Source: Sutterella wadsworthensis (lineage in GTDB: Bacteria > Pseudomonadota > Gammaproteobacteria > Burkholderiales > Burkholderiaceae_F). Taken from it: DNA of 64,000 nt. Position 1 is the first letter of the stretch, and every line of letters starts with the position of its first letter. The stretch covers positions 186,001-250,000 of the forward strand of contig NZ_QNRV01000001.1 of the NCBI RefSeq assembly GCF_003315195.1, in the 5' to 3' direction. Of the stretch, positions 35,000 through 43,429 are shown one piece after another. The position numbers were made by a program, and so were the translations under genes. The notes under the pieces are model-generated. The model was not told where the DNA came from and made no database searches. It saw only the letters and a list, made by a program, of their open reading frames with translations.

Positions 35000-35048
35000 T
35001 TGTCGTCAGACATTTCATTAGTTATGATGATTTAAAAAATCTTCATAC
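35000..35048 (+). promoter_or_regulatory. Predicted promoter overlapped by a NikR-like operator
   Basis: TTGTCG (35000-35005), a 17-base spacer and TATGAT (35023-35028) form a sigma-70 promoter. Overlapping the -10, TTATGA (35022-35027) and TCATAC (35043-35048) form an inverted repeat with a 15-base spacer. The E. coli NikR operator is GTATGA-N16-TCATAC, so the halves match at 11 of 12 positions with a spacer one base shorter. It lies 63 bases before the first gene of the nickel-type ABC operon, where a nickel-dependent repressor would be expected. Confidence 0.6.
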
Positions 35049-35110
35049 GATTTATTGCCCGCCGCCGCAGCGCGCGGCCTTCCTATTTTCTCAGAGACTC
35101 CTTCCTCATC

Positions 35111-35851
35111 GTGACCGTCCTCAAAAAGCGAATAACGCATTACTGGTCCATACGCGCTCGGGCTTTTGCCGATCAGCGTTTGCGGGAACTCGACAGTCCG
35201 AAAGCGAGACGCTGGCTCGAAGAGATTGTTCCGAAACTGCCCGAATCAGCAGACAACAAGCCATTGCGAGTGCTCGATGTTGGTGCAGGCACAGGCTTTT
35301 TTACTTTTTTGCTTTCGCCGCTTGGGCATGAAGTTGTCGGCATTGATCTTACGCCGGCAATGATTGCCAAGGCGAAAGAACTCGCCCGGCATCTCAACAT
35401 CTCCGCAGAGTTTTTTGTAATGGACGCCGAAGCTCCGAGCTTTGCGCCCGGCAGTTTCGACGCGGTGATATCCCGCAATCTCACCTGGACGCTGCCCAAT
35501 CTCGAGCGAGCCTATCGCGCCTGGGCAAAACTGCTGCGTCCCGGCGGGGTTCTCATCAATTTCGATGCGGATTACTGCCGAGAGCATTGTGATGAGCTGC
35601 CGAAACTTCATGCTCACAAAGATATATCGCCTGCGTGCTGGAGAGAGTATGAAGCCATCAAGCATGAGCTTCAGCCCGGTCAGGGCGTGCGGCCCCATTG
35701 GGACGCAGTGCTCCTGCGGGCAGCAGGCTTTGCTGACATTGCGTTCGATCATGGCGTTTGGCAGCGCATCTACAGTGAGATTGACGAATTTTTTAATCCG
35801 ACGCCTATTTTTGTACTCTCAGCACGCCTGCCGCAGGAAACAATCCCATGA
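35111..35851 (+). CDS. Class I SAM-dependent methyltransferase (first of two, nickel operon)
   Basis: A 246-residue UbiE-like methyltransferase fold. The SAM motif I VLDVGAGTGFFTFLL is near residue 55, VVGIDLTPAMIAKA near 78, DAEAPSFAPGSFDAVISRNL near 105 and LLRPGGVLINFDADY near 145. It begins with GTG at 35111; the upstream ribosome site is weak. It is the first gene of an operon in which every junction overlaps or is very short: its stop overlaps the next methyltransferase start (ATGA). The motif SRNLTW-x-LP is shared with that paralog. The substrate is unknown; the nickel context suggests a chelator, a small ligand or a metal-handling molecule. Confidence 0.85.
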   Translation: MTVLKKRITHYWSIRARAFADQRLRELDSPKARRWLEEIVPKLPESADNKPLRVLDVGAGTGFFTFLLSPLGHEVVGIDLTPAMIAKAKELARHLNISAEFFVMDAEAPSFAPGSFDAVISRNLTWTLPNLERAYRAWAKLLRPGGVLINFDADYCREHCDELPKLHAHKDISPACWREYEAIKHELQPGQGVRPHWDAVLLRAAGFADIAFDHGVWQRIYSEIDEFFNPTPIFVLSARLPQETIP

Positions 35852-36651
35852 TGAACGAAGCGACCTACGCGGAGGCCAACCGTACCTATTGGACACATCG
35901 GGCGCCGAGCTACGGCGACGTGAACCGCAAAGAGCTTGCTACTGCACAGCGCCGTATCTGGACTCAGACACTCGACGTGCGCATTCAGGCTCGCTTTCCC
36001 GATCGTGCCCGCAGCAGCATCCGTGTGCTCGATGTCGGCACTGGGCCGGGATTCTTTGCGGTCATTCTCAATGCGTTGGGGTATGCGGTGACCGCCGTCG
36101 ATTACACCAATGCAATGCTCAATGAGGCACGCCTCAACGCGGGTGAAGCAGCTGAGCACATTCACTTTCATTGTATGGATGCTGAGAAACTCGGTTTTGC
36201 GGATGCGAGTTTTGATGTTGTTGTCTCACGCAATCTCACCTGGAATCTCCCGCACCCTGAGCGCGCTTATGCTGAATGGGCACGCATTCTCAAACCCAAC
36301 GGGCTGCTTCTTAATTTTGATGCTAACTGGTATCGCTACCTCTATGACGCCTCTGCACAGGCTGCCCATCTCGAAGATCGCGCCAACGTCTATGCATCAG
36401 GCGCCGAAGATGACACCTTAGGGACCGATGTCGCCGCTATGGAAGCGATTGCCCGCCGCGCAGCCCTTTCTCGCCGAATGCGGCCTGCGTGGGACCACGC
36501 TCTTCTCCGTGCGCTTTCCATGTGCGTCACGAGCAATGAAGACATCTGGAAAGAGGTTTGGACTGAGGATGAGCGCATCAACAACGCTTCGACACCGATG
36601 TTTTTGGTGCAGGCAGTCAAGACTGCTGCGGCTGAGGAGGGATCGCAGTGA
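35848..36651 (+). CDS. Class I SAM-dependent methyltransferase (second, paralogous)
   Basis: A 267-residue paralog of the preceding gene. Motif I is VLDVGTGPGFFAVIL near residue 58, then VTAVDYTNAMLNEA, DAEKLGFADASFDVVVSRNL, and ILKPNGLLLNFDANWY. SRNLTWNLP and NFDA are shared with the first copy, so the pair arose by duplication and both are kept with intact SAM-binding residues. The region 175-215 (HLEDRANVYASGAEDDT) is extra relative to the first. Its stop overlaps the permease start (GTGA), tying it tightly to the ABC transporter. Confidence 0.85.
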   Translation: MMNEATYAEANRTYWTHRAPSYGDVNRKELATAQRRIWTQTLDVRIQARFPDRARSSIRVLDVGTGPGFFAVILNALGYAVTAVDYTNAMLNEARLNAGEAAEHIHFHCMDAEKLGFADASFDVVVSRNLTWNLPHPERAYAEWARILKPNGLLLNFDANWYRYLYDASAQAAHLEDRANVYASGAEDDTLGTDVAAMEAIARRAALSRRMRPAWDHALLRALSMCVTSNEDIWKEVWTEDERINNASTPMFLVQAVKTAAAEEGSQ

Positions 36652-37592
36652 AACACTATGTGTTTTCGCGCTTGCTGCAGCTGATCCCCATTCTTTTCGT
36701 CATTACGTTTTTGTCCTTTGCGATGATGCGTCTGGCCGGCAGTGATGTTGTCCTGCAGTCCATGGAGCGTACGGGGATGGCCGCTTCTGATGCTGTTGTG
36801 GCGGCAGCGCGCGCGGAACTGGGACTCGACAAACCGTTTCTCACACAGTACTTCACCTGGCTGGGGAAGCTCCTCCAAGGCGACATGGGACGCAGTTACG
36901 TTTCGGGACGCCCAGTCTTTGAGACTTTCATTGCAAAACTTCCCGCAACGCTTCTGCTTACCGGGGTGTCTGTCGGTCTCACGCTTCTCGTATCACTGCC
37001 GCTCGGTATTTTTTCGGCGGTCAATCAAAACCGCTGGGGCGACTGGGTGATCCGCAGTCTGAGTTTTGTGGGCAACAGCATCCCCAACTTCTTTGCGGCG
37101 CTCCTGCTGCTTTACATCTTTGCTATTCAACTGCAGTGGCTGCCGGTGATTTCACGTCAGCTCACTGTTGAAAGTGTGATACTTCCGGCTTCCACGCTCG
37201 CGTTGGCGATGTCTGCCAAATATATTCGGCAGGTGCGGGCAACGGTACTCGACGAACTAAGCAAAGACTACGTATTGGCTGCCCGGGCCCGCGGGATCCC
37301 TTTTGCTGCCACGCTGATCTTCAGCGTTCTGCGCTCATCCCTGGTGACGATCATTACGCTTTTGATGCTCTCCATCGGCAGTCTTCTCGGCGGCACGGCC
37401 ATTGTGGAGTCGATCTTCATGTGGGACGGCGTGGGCAAGCTTGCGGTGGACGCCATCAATATGCGCGATTATCCGATGATTCAGGCCTATGTGATGTGGA
37501 TGGCGATCATATACGTCTGCGTCAATCTCATGACGGATCTTTCTTATCAGTGGCTTGACCCGCGGATTCGTTTGGGGAGGGGAGTCTCATGA
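36648..37592 (+). CDS. nikB: Nickel/peptide-type ABC transporter permease (NikB-like)
   Basis: Inner-membrane permease of 314 residues of the DppB/NikB family. FSRLLQLIPILFVITFLSFA is the characteristic N-terminal helix, GLDKPFLTQYFTWLGKLLQG and DMGRSY follow, and the ATPase-contact loop is VLAARARGIPFAATLIFSVL. GTG start at 36648 with GAGGAGG upstream. Nickel specificity is inferred from the NikR-like operator and the neighbouring hydrogenase accessory genes; the family also moves di- and oligopeptides. Confidence 0.83.
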   Translation: MKHYVFSRLLQLIPILFVITFLSFAMMRLAGSDVVLQSMERTGMAASDAVVAAARAELGLDKPFLTQYFTWLGKLLQGDMGRSYVSGRPVFETFIAKLPATLLLTGVSVGLTLLVSLPLGIFSAVNQNRWGDWVIRSLSFVGNSIPNFFAALLLLYIFAIQLQWLPVISRQLTVESVILPASTLALAMSAKYIRQVRATVLDELSKDYVLAARARGIPFAATLIFSVLRSSLVTIITLLMLSIGSLLGGTAIVESIFMWDGVGKLAVDAINMRDYPMIQAYVMWMAIIYVCVNLMTDLSYQWLDPRIRLGRGVS

Positions 37593-38446
37593 CCGCGCAG
37601 ATCATCATGCCCGCTGCCGTGCAGCGTCGGCGGAAGGGCCGGCAGCGATGGGGGTTTTATGCAATTGCAGCTTTAGCCGCATTAGTATGCCTTACTGCGC
37701 TCTTTTCCGAATGGATTGCGCCATACGATCCCAATGCACAGATCTTTGCTTCGCTTTCGCCGCCTTCCTGGGAGCACTGGGCAGGGACAGACCGTTACGG
37801 GCGAGACCTCTTTTCGCGCATTCTGGTGGGACTGCGCACCAGCATTTTTGCCACTCTGAGCCTTGTATTCATCATTATGACGACAGGCACCATTGTGGGG
37901 ATGATCTGCGGCTATCGCGGCGGATACGTCGATACGATCATGATGCGTATTTCGGACGTCTGCCTCGCATTCCCGGGCCTCGTTTTTGCGCTTGCAATTG
38001 CGGCGCTCCTTAACGGCGGCCTGGTCAATGCGGTGTTTGCGCTTGCGGCCATCAGCTGGCCCAAGTATGCACGAATTGCACGCAGTCAGACGCTGCGGCT
38101 GAAGGATTCAGACTTTCTCGCAGCCGCCAAGATGTCAGGCGCAACGACCGCGGCGCAGATTTGGCGGCACATCCTGCCCAACGCCATGGGACCGATTCTC
38201 GTCACGGCCATGCTTGATATCGGCACGATGATGATGGAATTGGCGGGGCTTTCATTCCTCGGTCTTGGCGCTCAGCCGCCCACAGCTGAGCTCGGCAACA
38301 TGATGAGCGGCGGCAGAAGCATGCTGCAGACCTATCCCTGGGTGATTCTCGCACCAGGAGCTGCAATTCTCTTCGCTGTCGTGGCCTTCAACCTTTTGGG
38401 CGACGCCGTGCGGGATCGGCTTGACCCCAAAAACACACAACGCTGA
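37589..38446 (+). CDS. nikC: Nickel/peptide-type ABC transporter permease (NikC-like)
   Basis: Second permease, 285 residues, DppC/NikC family. The N-terminal helix is followed by APYDPNAQIFASLSPPSWEH, WAGTDRYGRDLFSRILVGLR (family signature), and the loop FLAAAKMSGATTAAQIWRHI with LPNAMGPI. PQPPTAELGNMMS-type region (AQPPTAELGNMMSGG) is typical of the family. 4-base overlap with the upstream permease gene. Confidence 0.85.
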   Translation: MTAQIIMPAAVQRRRKGRQRWGFYAIAALAALVCLTALFSEWIAPYDPNAQIFASLSPPSWEHWAGTDRYGRDLFSRILVGLRTSIFATLSLVFIIMTTGTIVGMICGYRGGYVDTIMMRISDVCLAFPGLVFALAIAALLNGGLVNAVFALAAISWPKYARIARSQTLRLKDSDFLAAAKMSGATTAAQIWRHILPNAMGPILVTAMLDIGTMMMELAGLSFLGLGAQPPTAELGNMMSGGRSMLQTYPWVILAPGAAILFAVVAFNLLGDAVRDRLDPKNTQR

Positions 38447-38526
38447 CCGATCGAATAAGTCATATCGGAAGACGAATGAACACCGGCGGGAAACAACTAA
38501 AAACCGCCTTTTTGGAGATGATCACC

Positions 38527-40116
38527 ATGATGAACCTCAAACTCAGCAATCGCCCTCTGACGCTGCTCCTATCGGTATGCCTTGCAGCAGGTCTCGCCGC
38601 AGGCTGCTCGGGAGAAGACAAGGCAAAGCAGGGCAAGACGGCAGCTGCTCCCATGACTTTTGTTTTTGGAGACACTACCTTCAATCCCGAAAACGAAGAG
38701 CCTAATGTCAATCCGCATTTCAAATATGCCGGATGGGCAGCGATGCGCTACGGCGTCGGCGAAACGCTGTTTCGCTACTCCAACAAAATGGAGATCGAGC
38801 CCTGGCTCGCCACCAGCTATGAGCTCATTGATCCTCTGACATGGAAGCTCACCCTGCGCGAAGGCATTACTTTTTCAAATGACCGTCCGATGACTGGGGC
38901 TGCCGTCAAAGCGTGTCTTGAACATCTCGTGAAGGTCCATGACCGAGCGCAAGGCGACCTGATGATCGACTCGATCTCCGCTGAAGGTCAAACGGTTACG
39001 ATCAAAACCAAGCGGCCCAATCCGACGCTTCTGAACTATCTCTCTGACCCTTACGGGATCATCTTTGACATGGAAGCGGGCATTACGGATGACGGCATCG
39101 TTGTCGGCACGGGTCCGTACAAAGTGACGAAACTGGTTTCGGGCGAAACGATCGAGCTCGTGCGCAATGAAAAGTACTGGAACGGTACGCCGGGGTTTGA
39201 TCAGGTGAAGGTGCTCACGATTTCCGACGGCGACACGCTTACCATGGCGCTTCAGTCAGGTGAAATTGACGGTGCATACGGCATGCCGTATGCCAGCTAT
39301 CCGATTTTCCAAAAGGGCGGCTATACCTTTACGAGCACCCCCACGAGCCGCACGTTTTTTGCGCATATGAACTTCAAGAGTCCGATTGTGCAGGATCCTG
39401 CCGTACGCAAGGCGATTGCAATGGGCGTGGACAAGGAGCGCTTTGTGCGCGATCTGCTGAACGGCAACGGTTATGTAGCCAAAGGCGCCTTTCCTTCAAC
39501 TTTTGCCTTCGGCGGCGATTCGGTAAAGGCCAAACCTTACAATCCGGATCTCGCCCGAGCAACGCTTGACGCAGCCGGCTGGGTGGATTCAGACGGCGAC
39601 GGCATTCGAGATAAAAACGGCCAGCCGCTGCGTATTCGCTGGCTCACTTATCCGAGCCGTCAGGAGCAGCCCCTGCTTGCCGAATCCGCTCAGGCTAATC
39701 TCAAGGCGATCGGCATCGATGTCGTTATCAACAATACGGCTGATCACAATTCGATTCGTGTGCGGCCTGAACTCTGGGACATTTATGTAAGCGCCATGGT
39801 GACGGCTCCCACGGGTGATCCGGCGTATTTCTTTACGACCCATGCGTTAGATCGCTCGGCAGTCAACAACGGACACTATCACAGCGACAAACTCGAAGCA
39901 CTCGCCCGCGAGCTCAATGACACCTTTGATGTTAAAAAACGCGGGGAACTGGCCGTTCAAATGCAGCAAACCGTCCTTGACGATGACGCTTTCATCTTTT
40001 TCTCGCACCTGAAGATGAGCATGATCACGAAGGACACCGTTGTCGGACTCACTGCACACCCGACGGACTTCTATGAAATAACGGCAAAACTCGCACCGGC
40101 CCCCGCCAAGCAATAA
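38527..40116 (+). CDS. nikA: Nickel/peptide-type ABC transporter substrate-binding lipoprotein (NikA-like)
   Basis: Cluster C solute-binding protein of 529 residues. The signal ends in lipobox LAAGC, so it is a lipoprotein, unlike soluble E. coli NikA. Family regions: VNPHFKYAGWAAMRYGVGETLFR, LATSYELIDPLTWKLTLREG, NDRPMTGAAVKACLEH, VVGTGPYKVTKLVSGE, RNEKYWNGTPG and TLDAAGWVDSDGDGIRDKNG. ATG 38527 has GGAG nine bases upstream; an in-frame ATG at 38476 would add a 17-residue extension without signal character. The phrase NEEPNVNPHFKY resembles nickel-binding members more than peptide ones, which is a soft argument. Confidence 0.83.
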   Translation: MMNLKLSNRPLTLLLSVCLAAGLAAGCSGEDKAKQGKTAAAPMTFVFGDTTFNPENEEPNVNPHFKYAGWAAMRYGVGETLFRYSNKMEIEPWLATSYELIDPLTWKLTLREGITFSNDRPMTGAAVKACLEHLVKVHDRAQGDLMIDSISAEGQTVTIKTKRPNPTLLNYLSDPYGIIFDMEAGITDDGIVVGTGPYKVTKLVSGETIELVRNEKYWNGTPGFDQVKVLTISDGDTLTMALQSGEIDGAYGMPYASYPIFQKGGYTFTSTPTSRTFFAHMNFKSPIVQDPAVRKAIAMGVDKERFVRDLLNGNGYVAKGAFPSTFAFGGDSVKAKPYNPDLARATLDAAGWVDSDGDGIRDKNGQPLRIRWLTYPSRQEQPLLAESAQANLKAIGIDVVINNTADHNSIRVRPELWDIYVSAMVTAPTGDPAYFFTTHALDRSAVNNGHYHSDKLEALARELNDTFDVKKRGELAVQMQQTVLDDDAFIFFSHLKMSMITKDTVVGLTAHPTDFYEITAKLAPAPAKQ

Positions 40117-40131
40117 CCGGAACGCCTGAAA

Positions 40132-40935
40132 ATGAGTTTTCACACTGATGAGGCTTTGCTTCGCTACGAGCATGTTGACGTGAGCTTCAAGGGCTGTGCT
40201 GTCCTGCACGACATCAGCATCTCCCTCGGCCGAGGAGAGATTCTCGCTGTCGTCGGCGAATCGGGCTGCGGCAAAAGTACGCTTCTGAGGGCTGCAGTCA
40301 AACTGCTCGGAGCGAGCGGACTCATCACCCGGGGGCACATCTGGTTTGAGGGCAAGGATCTTCCGGCGCTCTCCGAGAGGGCTCTGCGGCCTATTCGCGG
40401 GGCCTCTGTCGGGATGATTTTTCAGGATGCCTCCGCCTCGCTCGCGCCAGTTCGCACGGTGGGAGAACAAGTGTTTGAAGCGGTTGCCGCTCATGAACGC
40501 ACTACAGAACGGGAAGTCCGCAAACGTGCATTCGATCTTTTCCGAACGCTGCATTTTGAAACGCCGGAACGGCTTTGGGAAAGTTATCCTTTTGAGCTTT
40601 CCGGCGGTATGTGTCAGCGTGTAGGCATCGTCATGGCGATGCTTCTGCGCCCGCAGGTTCTCCTCGCTGACGAACCGACGAGTGCGCTCGATGCCTCTGT
40701 CGAGGTCGAAGTGATGCGCGAACTGCTCGCTCTGAGAGAGCAGTTCGGCATGGCCATCATGCTCGTTACGCACGATATGGGTGTTGCGGCACGCATGGCC
40801 GACCGGCTGCTTGTGCTCAAGGACGGACGCATGGTGGAAATCGGTTCTGCGGCAGATGTCCTCCGTCATCCGCAGGCCGACTACACCAGAGCACTCATTG
40901 CAGCAACACCTCGACTACGGAAGAGCGCAGAATGA
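40132..40935 (+). CDS. nikD: ABC transporter ATP-binding protein (NikD-like)
   Basis: ATPase of the nickel-type importer, 267 residues. Walker A GESGCGKST near 42, Q-loop IFQDASASLAPV, signature ELSGGMCQRV, Walker B LLADEPTSALD, switch VTHDMGVAA. SGGMCQR and ALDASVEVEVM are typical of Dpp/Nik ATPases. It lies 15 bases after nikA and overlaps nikE by 4 bases. Confidence 0.87.
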   Translation: MSFHTDEALLRYEHVDVSFKGCAVLHDISISLGRGEILAVVGESGCGKSTLLRAAVKLLGASGLITRGHIWFEGKDLPALSERALRPIRGASVGMIFQDASASLAPVRTVGEQVFEAVAAHERTTEREVRKRAFDLFRTLHFETPERLWESYPFELSGGMCQRVGIVMAMLLRPQVLLADEPTSALDASVEVEVMRELLALREQFGMAIMLVTHDMGVAARMADRLLVLKDGRMVEIGSAADVLRHPQADYTRALIAATPRLRKSAE

Positions 40936-41759
40936 TCCCCATTTTGTCGGTGCGCGGCCTCACTAAAGTGTTTGGAATCCCTAAAAGGGAACCCATCACT
41001 GCCGTCAGCAACGTTACGTTTGACCTCGCGGCCGGTACGGCGCTTGGCGTCGTCGGCGATTCAGGCTGCGGAAAGAGTACGCTCGTGCGGCTCATCATGC
41101 GTCTGATGCCTTCAACAGCTGGAACGATTCTCTTGAAAGGGCACGATATTACGCATTTGAATGAACGGGCGCTGCGCGAGGTCTACCGCACGATGCAAAT
41201 GGTTTTTCAGCAGCCTGCGGCCTCGTTTGATCCGCGCCGAACATTGGGCGACGGGATCGGCGAGCCGCTTCGCAATCAAGGTCGTACCCGGCATCAAGCG
41301 GATCGATGCGCAGCCGAGCTGCTCGAACGCTGCGGACTGACGGCTGACATGGCTGCGCGTTATCCTCATGAAGTGAGCGGCGGGCAGTGTCAGCGTGCTG
41401 CCATTGCCCGGGCGCTGGCGGTTTCGCCCGAGCTCCTCATCTGCGACGAGGCAACGAGTGCGCTTGATGTCACCGTGGCCGGTCAGATCATGACGCTCTT
41501 GAAGGACCTCCGCCGCGAATCCGGACTCAGCGTCCTTTTCATCAGCCACAGTTTGGAACTCGTACAGTCTTTTTGCGATGAGATGCTTGTGATGAACCGC
41601 GGCAGCATCGTCGAGTCCGGTACGCCGGACGCGGTGATTGCTGATCCGCAGTCAGACTGCGCCAAACGGCTTGTTGCTGCCGCAGCAGCAATGTCCGCGG
41701 ACTTTGAGGGCCTGCCGACCCGCGGCGGAACTTCGGTTGATCAGGAACTGCCTCGCTGA
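40932..41759 (+). CDS. nikE: ABC transporter ATP-binding protein (NikE-like)
   Basis: Second ATPase, 275 residues. Walker A GDSGCGKST near 40, Q-loop MVFQQPAASFDPRRT, signature VSGGQCQRAA, Walker B LLICDEATSALDV, switch ISHSLELVQ. Last gene of the seven-gene operon starting at 35111. No clear plus-strand terminator follows; the next hairpin serves the opposite strand. Confidence 0.87.
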   Translation: MIPILSVRGLTKVFGIPKREPITAVSNVTFDLAAGTALGVVGDSGCGKSTLVRLIMRLMPSTAGTILLKGHDITHLNERALREVYRTMQMVFQQPAASFDPRRTLGDGIGEPLRNQGRTRHQADRCAAELLERCGLTADMAARYPHEVSGGQCQRAAIARALAVSPELLICDEATSALDVTVAGQIMTLLKDLRRESGLSVLFISHSLELVQSFCDEMLVMNRGSIVESGTPDAVIADPQSDCAKRLVAAAAAMSADFEGLPTRGGTSVDQELPR

Positions 41760-41913
41760 CCGTCCAGTCTGCGGCGCACTTCGAGGGATCTTCTTCACAC
41801 ACGAGCACGCGGACTCAGCCGGATAACCGATGAAAGCCGTGAATGGTTCCCGGCTGGACCACATCCTTACGCTCAGGAAGCATAAGGCGCGACGCCGATC
41901 CAAAAATTTGCAG

Positions 41914-41957
41914 GCAAAAAACTCTGCTGTGCGGTCAAGCTCAATGACCGCAGCAGA
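41914..41957 (-). terminator. Terminator of the small minus-strand gene
   Basis: On the minus strand TCTGCT-GCGGTCA (41957-41945) pairs with TGACCGC-A-CAGCAGA (41937-41923, one bulge) and runs into a six-T tail (41921-41916). It lies about 95 bases after the stop of the 42050-42406 gene. Confidence 0.75.
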
Positions 41958-42049
41958 ATCAATTGCGGCTTGCTGCAGGGCTGCGGCAGACCGTTTCGCC
42001 CATTGATGCCCATTCGGTATCGGCAAAAATGGGATCTGAATCTGAAGAG

Positions 42050-42406
42050 TCAGAATCCAGTAGATTTGGAGGACAGAAACTCGGGCAGGATGTCGTCAAT
42101 CTCAAGACCTCCGAGAAGTTCCTTCTCGTTGGGGTCACGGTCAGACGCCATATTGAACTGTTTTCTTTCCATGCAGACTTCCAGAACGCGGCGCAGCCAG
42201 GCGCTGCCGCCGGCCATTTTGAAAAATGCTTTCTGCTTATCCGTCATGCGCACGACGATCATGGCGTCGAGCGGTCTCTCTCCGGCGGGTTTTCGTCCGG
42301 AGCCGGGGCGTCTGCCGCCCCAATTGGGGTGCTTGTCGGTATTTTGCGAGGCTGCGAGCTTTCGTGCTGCCGCATTTCTGCGCGGACCGAAGATGACTTC
42401 TGGCAT
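42050..42406 (-). CDS. Small basic putative DNA-binding protein
   Basis: A 118-residue protein with a basic N-terminal half containing NWGGRRPGSGRKPAGERP, a Gly/Arg/Pro/Lys motif of the AT-hook-like type often seen in phage or plasmid small DNA-binding proteins. Then comes MIVVRMTDKQKAFFKMAGGSAWLRRVLE, which reads like a ribbon-helix-helix (strand-helix-helix) segment. The C-terminus is acidic (DDILPEF). Function unknown; it may be a mobile-element remnant or a local regulator. It sits between the nickel operon and the hydrogenase accessory genes, transcribed against both. Confidence 0.65.
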   Translation of the reverse strand: MPEVIFGPRRNAAARKLAASQNTDKHPNWGGRRPGSGRKPAGERPLDAMIVVRMTDKQKAFFKMAGGSAWLRRVLEVCMERKQFNMASDRDPNEKELLGGLEIDDILPEFLSSKSTGF

Positions 42407-42665
42407 ACAGAACCTCTCTTTTTTTGCGGGGAAACGAAGGTTTGATTTGATTATACGTATTGTTGGGATAGGATAGAAACATCACTAACCCGTAGAAATC
42501 ATCAAAAATATTTAGAGAACTTCATAGGAGTACTACTTACAAAGTGTCGCATAAGTAATCTGCTCGACCGCCCATTGGGCTATGGCGGACTAGTTCTCCG
42601 CGCGACTATAGTGACGGTCAGGCTTCGGCCTAGATCTCTTTCGCATAAAAACCTCAAATTTCAAG
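42407..42665. other. Gap upstream of hyaD with no hydrogenase structural gene
   Basis: In most genomes hyaD follows the hydrogenase structural genes directly; here 260 bases of non-coding DNA precede it. The stretch holds an inverted repeat, CCGCC (42568-42572 region) with GGCGG, and no remnant of a large subunit could be read in any frame. Confidence 0.4.
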
Positions 42666-43355
42666 ATGAAAGCGAACGTGCACCCCGATTTACTGCCTAA
42701 GGGCGGTTCAGCCAGCCGTGACGTGCTGATCCTTGGCATCGGCAACATTCTTTGGGCCGATGAAGGCTTTGGCCCTCGCGCGGCCGAAGCGGTTCACCAG
42801 CGCTATGAAACACCCGCAGGCGTCGAAGTGATGGACGGCGGCACGCTCGGCGGATGGCTCCTTGACGAAATTCTTTCGACTCGCCGCATGCTTGTTTTCG
42901 ACTGCTGCGACTTCAAGGAAAAACCGGGTACGCTCAAGGTGCTGCAGAAAAGTGATGTGAAGATCTGGTCGTCAACCAAGATTTCACCGCACCAGACGGG
43001 CTTCAATGATCTGCTTGCATCGGCTGCCATCTTGGGTTACGAGCTTGAAGATTTAGCGGTCGTGGGTATTCAGCCGGAACTGCTCGATGATTACGGCGGA
43101 AGTCTTTCGCCGCTGATTCGCAGCCGCCTTGACGAGGCTGTTGAGCTCGGCGCCAAATTCCTTGAAGAATGGGGTGTAAAGCTTACCCCGCGTCCGGCGG
43201 GAGCGAAGGTGACTCCGCTCAGCTTCAGTGTGCTCGAGCTCAATGAATATGAAGCCGGGCGTCCGGATGCCAAGGAAGCATGCCGTTTCGGCGATGAACG
43301 CTTCCTTGTACGGACGGCGGGGCACGCCGTGGAAAATCCCGAAGAAACAAAATAA
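42666..43355 (+). CDS. hyaD: Hydrogenase maturation protease, HyaD/HoxM family
   Basis: Endopeptidase that clips the C-terminal peptide of the [NiFe]-hydrogenase large subunit after nickel insertion. Residues: GIGNILWADEGFGPRAAEAV (nickel-sensing Glu in DEGFG), DGGTLGGWLLDEI, FDCCDFKEKPG (Asp) and SPHQTGFNDLL (His), which match the three nickel ligands of HybD. VVGIQPELLDDYGGSLSP is also family-typical. The last 50 residues extend beyond the core. First gene of the hya accessory cluster. Confidence 0.9.
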   Translation: MKANVHPDLLPKGGSASRDVLILGIGNILWADEGFGPRAAEAVHQRYETPAGVEVMDGGTLGGWLLDEILSTRRMLVFDCCDFKEKPGTLKVLQKSDVKIWSSTKISPHQTGFNDLLASAAILGYELEDLAVVGIQPELLDDYGGSLSPLIRSRLDEAVELGAKFLEEWGVKLTPRPAGAKVTPLSFSVLELNEYEAGRPDAKEACRFGDERFLVRTAGHAVENPEETK

Positions 43356-43429
43356 GGAAGAATCCTGAGGCATCAGATATTTGCTTAGGTTTGGTGCTTT
43401 CAGTGAATTTGGAAAAGGAAACGTCGCAA

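Noticed and set aside
39847-40869. 340-codon minus-strand frame opposite nikA and nikD
   Set aside because: Spans two real genes on the other strand and has no start context.
42540-42640. Possible tRNA- or riboswitch-like structure before hyaD
   Set aside because: The CCGCC/GGCGG pairing is short, and neither a cloverleaf nor a known metal riboswitch pattern could be built around it.
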